Positions 14,279 to 16,865 of a stretch of 16,865 nt of DNA are shown here, one piece after another. The position numbers and the translations under genes were made by a program. The stretch covers positions 1 through 16,865 of the forward strand of contig JAGLCE010000036.1 in assembly GCA_023146365.1 (NCBI GenBank), given 5' to 3'. Origin of the DNA: Endozoicomonadaceae bacterium (lineage in GTDB: Bacteria > Pseudomonadota > Gammaproteobacteria > Pseudomonadales > Endozoicomonadaceae). Each line of letters opens with the position of its first letter. Within the stretch, counting starts at the first letter, position 1. The notes below the pieces were generated by a model. The model was not told the origin of the DNA, searched no databases, and saw only the letters and a list, made by a program, of their open reading frames with translations.

Positions 14279-16865
14279 TTAATCCGTAGGTTCATCGGAT
14301 AAAATATTAAACATGTTGTACATATTAAATCCTATTGGCTGGTTCCACTTTATCATGTGTTGTTTGATTTTTTTGTATAATTCCTCTATTTTTTTATCAT
14401 TTGCGATATCCAATACTGGCACTTCAATTACTGTGTACCCCAGCTTGTGGTATGTAGATAGTTTCATAATAGTACTACCAACTCTCAGCTTTTTAGGATA
14501 GTTACTATAATGAGAAGGACCTTCAACCTCAATCCCAAACATATATTTTTGAATCAGTATATCAAGATCTGAAAAACCCTTCGCCCCCTTTTCACTCTCA
14601 ATAATTTCATCACTAAAAAAACGTTTCATTTTTTTTAATAACTCACGCTGTCGTCCTGAACTTTGCGTTTTAGGCTTATCATAGTAAGAAGTCAAAACAT
14701 CAATATCAACATAGATATTGAGCCAACATGCTGCTAGTATAAAAGTGCGGGTATATATGTTTAACCATTTTTTTGAATACTCGTTTCTTTTTTTCAGAAT
14801 AGACTCTAATTTTTCAAATAAAATATGCATACTTTTCTTTAAAGCACGTTTTAAGTGCTTACTGACAGTTGGTTGGATATAAAAATAAGTTAAACTCCAT
14901 AATATCTTCGATACCTTCATGTTCGATACGTTAACGGATGGAGACGCTTGAGACAATGAATCGATAATGTCCGTATTGATAAAGTGTAAAAGTAAACTTT
15001 GCGGAACTTCAATACATTCCCCCAGCACTGCAAGTCTCCAAATAATATGAATTATTTGGTTTTTATCAATATATTCTTTTTTCTTTACAATATAGGGAAG
15101 TAATGTATTTTTTAGAAATTCAATTAATTTTTTACTCCGCTCACCTATTAGACCAAATGACAACAGTTCTGATAAAGAGCCTGTAACAAAACAGGAGTCA
15201 ACTATCGTTAAATTAGCTCGTTTTTTATATACATTGACCATCATATCATAGATTAAATCATCATATTTTATATTCCAAGACATACCCTTTCTTGTCATGT
15301 CCTTCAAGTAAACCAGTACCTGGCTAATCTCTTTTAGAGAGAAAATTTCAAGCCTGTCATGTACTATTGCTAGCATTGAAGGTAATGAATCAGCCACTGC
15401 ATTAATACTCATCATATCTGGTATCATAACTCTCCCTGCATTAAGCATCATAACGCCAATATCCGCTGCACTGGTATCACGTTCTTTTGTCACTCTGGGT
15501 AGGAGAGTGATTAATATAACTACAGGTTCAAAAATATTTTTCATTTCGAGCAGGTCCATATCTTTAAATGATGATATGTCCCTCAGCAGCGTACTTAAGT
15601 TATATCCATTGAATCCAGGTTTAATTTCAATGTCTTTATTCACGCACAATACTAATGGCTCTATTATATCTTTGGTTATATCGATATTATCGGGTATCTT
15701 CATATTATCGTCGTTCTTTTGTAGTGAGAGTAGTATGACAGACAACGTATTGGATAAACCCGTTGGCGTTGCTGATTTTTTTATAATAGGGACAATAAAA
15801 TGTAACGATGCGTTAAAGAAATTCATGATGCTCTGCATATCTTCTATTTCCAACAGCATTAGCCTTGTTATGACACCCATTACGGAGCTTAATGACAATT
15901 CATTAAATGTTCCAACTAGCCGTGTGGCATGATATAATAATCTGTTGATTGCATTGATAACATTTTCATCTTTTATGTCTGTTCTATTAATCTTGTTTGT
16001 TGCGAGTTTTACTAATGCCACTAGAGCGTTGGATACATGTTGATGGATTATTTTTTTTTCTTCAATTTCAAAGATTAACCTCAATAGTATGGGTACGATG
16101 TTATTAATATTTTCAGCAAAAAAAACACTTTTTTCTGCTAGTTTCGATAAAGCCCGTAGTGTACTAGAGATACATCGAAATGTAATAATATCATCTCTCA
16201 TTTTATACTTTGAAGTTAATATAGAGAGTAGTATTCTCATGAATTCAAGTTCATCGTTTATCATTGTGTGTGGTGGACAAAAGAAAATATTAGACGCCAC
16301 TAATGAGTAAAATATTGTTATCAGTGGATCTAAGTAAAAGGATTCAAGCCTATCTGTCCAGCAGGCCAAGCTTTCAATCACTTTAATTCGATCGTAGGGT
16401 GCTATTTTTATTTTTTTTAATTCAAGAGCAAGGCCAGATTCTTGTATGCCTTGGCTTGTCCTTGTCATGATGACACTCTTAGCATTAAAAGCTTTCACTC
16501 TCTCTAACCATTCATCAAATGAATTTGTTTCTTTATCTCTATAGCTTGAATGATCGGACATAGTTAATAGTAGTTCGTGATTACACGTATCGTTACTATT
16601 ATCTATCTGGATTCTAGACCACTTTTGTTTGGGTTTTGTTTGTTCTATCGATGAATCAGGCTCATCATTCTTATTCATACTCGCAGAATGATCATTGATT
16701 TTATCAGCTTGTTTTTTATTAAGTAATTCTTCAGATTGTCCAACAATACTGGCCAAACATCGAGGCACTGGCAATAAAATAGGATGGGTGTGGCTCTCCG
16801 TATTATTAATTTGCTTACTTCCAGATTTGTTTGAACTGGGTTTATGTTGATTGGTGGAAGAATGA
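14279..16865 (-). CDS. RAP-domain protein with helical-repeat body, 5' end beyond the window
   Basis: At least 831 residues are encoded from a TTG at 16774, but the frame stays open without a stop to the window edge at 16865. No ribosome binding site precedes the TTG, so the true start is probably outside. The first 80 or so residues are polar and Ser/Asn/Lys-rich. A long alpha-helical body follows (about 100-700), with repeated Leu-rich helix pairs such as SNALVALVKLATNK and SVMGVITRLMLLEI, resembling the FASTK/octotricopeptide class of RNA-binding solenoids. The C-terminal RAP domain holds IEVEGPSHY. In eukaryotes RAP proteins act mainly on mitochondrial and chloroplast RNA, and the fold is related to PD-(D/E)XK nucleases. 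No signal peptide is visible in the part present. AT-rich, like the IAP-like gene. A host-targeted role is inferred from context only. Confidence 0.85.
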   Translation of the reverse strand, partial: HSSTNQHKPSSNKSGSKQINNTESHTHPILLPVPRCLASIVGQSEELLNKKQADKINDHSASMNKNDEPDSSIEQTKPKQKWSRIQIDNSNDTCNHELLLTMSDHSSYRDKETNSFDEWLERVKAFNAKSVIMTRTSQGIQESGLALELKKIKIAPYDRIKVIESLACWTDRLESFYLDPLITIFYSLVASNIFFCPPHTMINDELEFMRILLSILTSKYKMRDDIITFRCISSTLRALSKLAEKSVFFAENINNIVPILLRLIFEIEEKKIIHQHVSNALVALVKLATNKINRTDIKDENVINAINRLLYHATRLVGTFNELSLSSVMGVITRLMLLEIEDMQSIMNFFNASLHFIVPIIKKSATPTGLSNTLSVILLSLQKNDDNMKIPDNIDITKDIIEPLVLCVNKDIEIKPGFNGYNLSTLLRDISSFKDMDLLEMKNIFEPVVILITLLPRVTKERDTSAADIGVMMLNAGRVMIPDMMSINAVADSLPSMLAIVHDRLEIFSLKEISQVLVYLKDMTRKGMSWNIKYDDLIYDMMVNVYKKRANLTIVDSCFVTGSLSELLSFGLIGERSKKLIEFLKNTLLPYIVKKKEYIDKNQIIHIIWRLAVLGECIEVPQSLLLHFINTDIIDSLSQASPSVNVSNMKVSKILWSLTYFYIQPTVSKHLKRALKKSMHILFEKLESILKKRNEYSKKWLNIYTRTFILAACWLNIYVDIDVLTSYYDKPKTQSSGRQRELLKKMKRFFSDEIIESEKGAKGFSDLDILIQKYMFGIEVEGPSHYSNYPKKLRVGSTIMKLSTYHKLGYTVIEVPVLDIANDKKIEELYKKIKQHMIKWNQPIGFNMYNMFNILSDEPTD
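14351..14572 (-). other. RAP domain (C-terminal)
   Basis: About residues 735-808 counted from the TTG. SDLDILIQKYMFGIEVEGPSH carries the RAP signature (E-V-E-G-P-S-H). It is followed by the STIMKLSTYHKLGYTVIEVP strand-helix-strand, the usual K-x-x-x-L...G-hydrophobic pattern, and a last helix ending HMIKWN. Acidic residues in the first strand and a Lys in the next helix keep the nuclease-like layout; whether it cuts RNA is unknown. Confidence 0.85.

Noticed and set aside
1..16865. CRISPR arrays, tRNA or rRNA genes, insertion sequences, prophage genes
   Set aside because: No regularly spaced repeats, cloverleaf sequences, rRNA stretches, transposases or phage proteins were seen on either strand.

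Overview
The window comes from a gammaproteobacterium. The middle block (about 5356-13358, all minus strand) follows the familiar gammaproteobacterial order ndk-rlmN-pilW-rodZ-hisS-yfgM-bamB-der, with Oceanospirillales/Pseudomonas-like protein sequences. On both sides the DNA is visibly more AT-rich and carries genes of a different kind: a broken eukaryotic-type inhibitor-of-apoptosis (IAP) gene with two BIR domains and a RING finger, a large RAP-domain protein with a helical body, and a 519-residue protein I do not recognise. IAP-type proteins are very rare in bacteria. The best-known case is the intranuclear mussel parasite Candidatus Endonucleobacter (Endozoicomonadaceae), reported to express host-derived apoptosis inhibitors. 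I infer that this window comes from that lineage or a close relative, but the sequence alone does not prove it.

Layout. 1-260: short non-coding edge that begins with a 12-bp tandem duplication. 261-1820: unknown protein with an extended -10 promoter upstream. 2136-3239: dinB (DNA polymerase IV). 3327-4787: IAP-like BIR-BIR-RING gene split by two apparent single-base frameshifts; the zinc-ligand spacings line up exactly when the frames are joined. 4788-5355: non-coding, with two short tandem repeats. 5356-13358: housekeeping block. 13401-13759: non-coding. 13760-13990: small lipoprotein with its own promoter. 14279-16865: RAP-domain protein whose 5' end runs off the window.

How the genes work together. 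hisS, yfgM and bamB are joined end to start or overlap by 4 bases, and use TTG, GTG and GTG starts. pilW and rodZ also overlap by 4 bases. A hairpin separates bamB from der. The block covers nucleotide balance (ndk), rRNA/tRNA methylation (rlmN), pilus and cell-shape assembly (pilW, rodZ), tRNA charging (hisS), envelope protein biogenesis (yfgM, bamB) and ribosome assembly (der). ispG, which normally sits between rodZ and hisS, is missing here. The flanking genes look like host-interaction factors: the IAP type would act on host cell death, and RAP proteins in eukaryotes act on organellar RNA. Every gene called lies on the minus strand.
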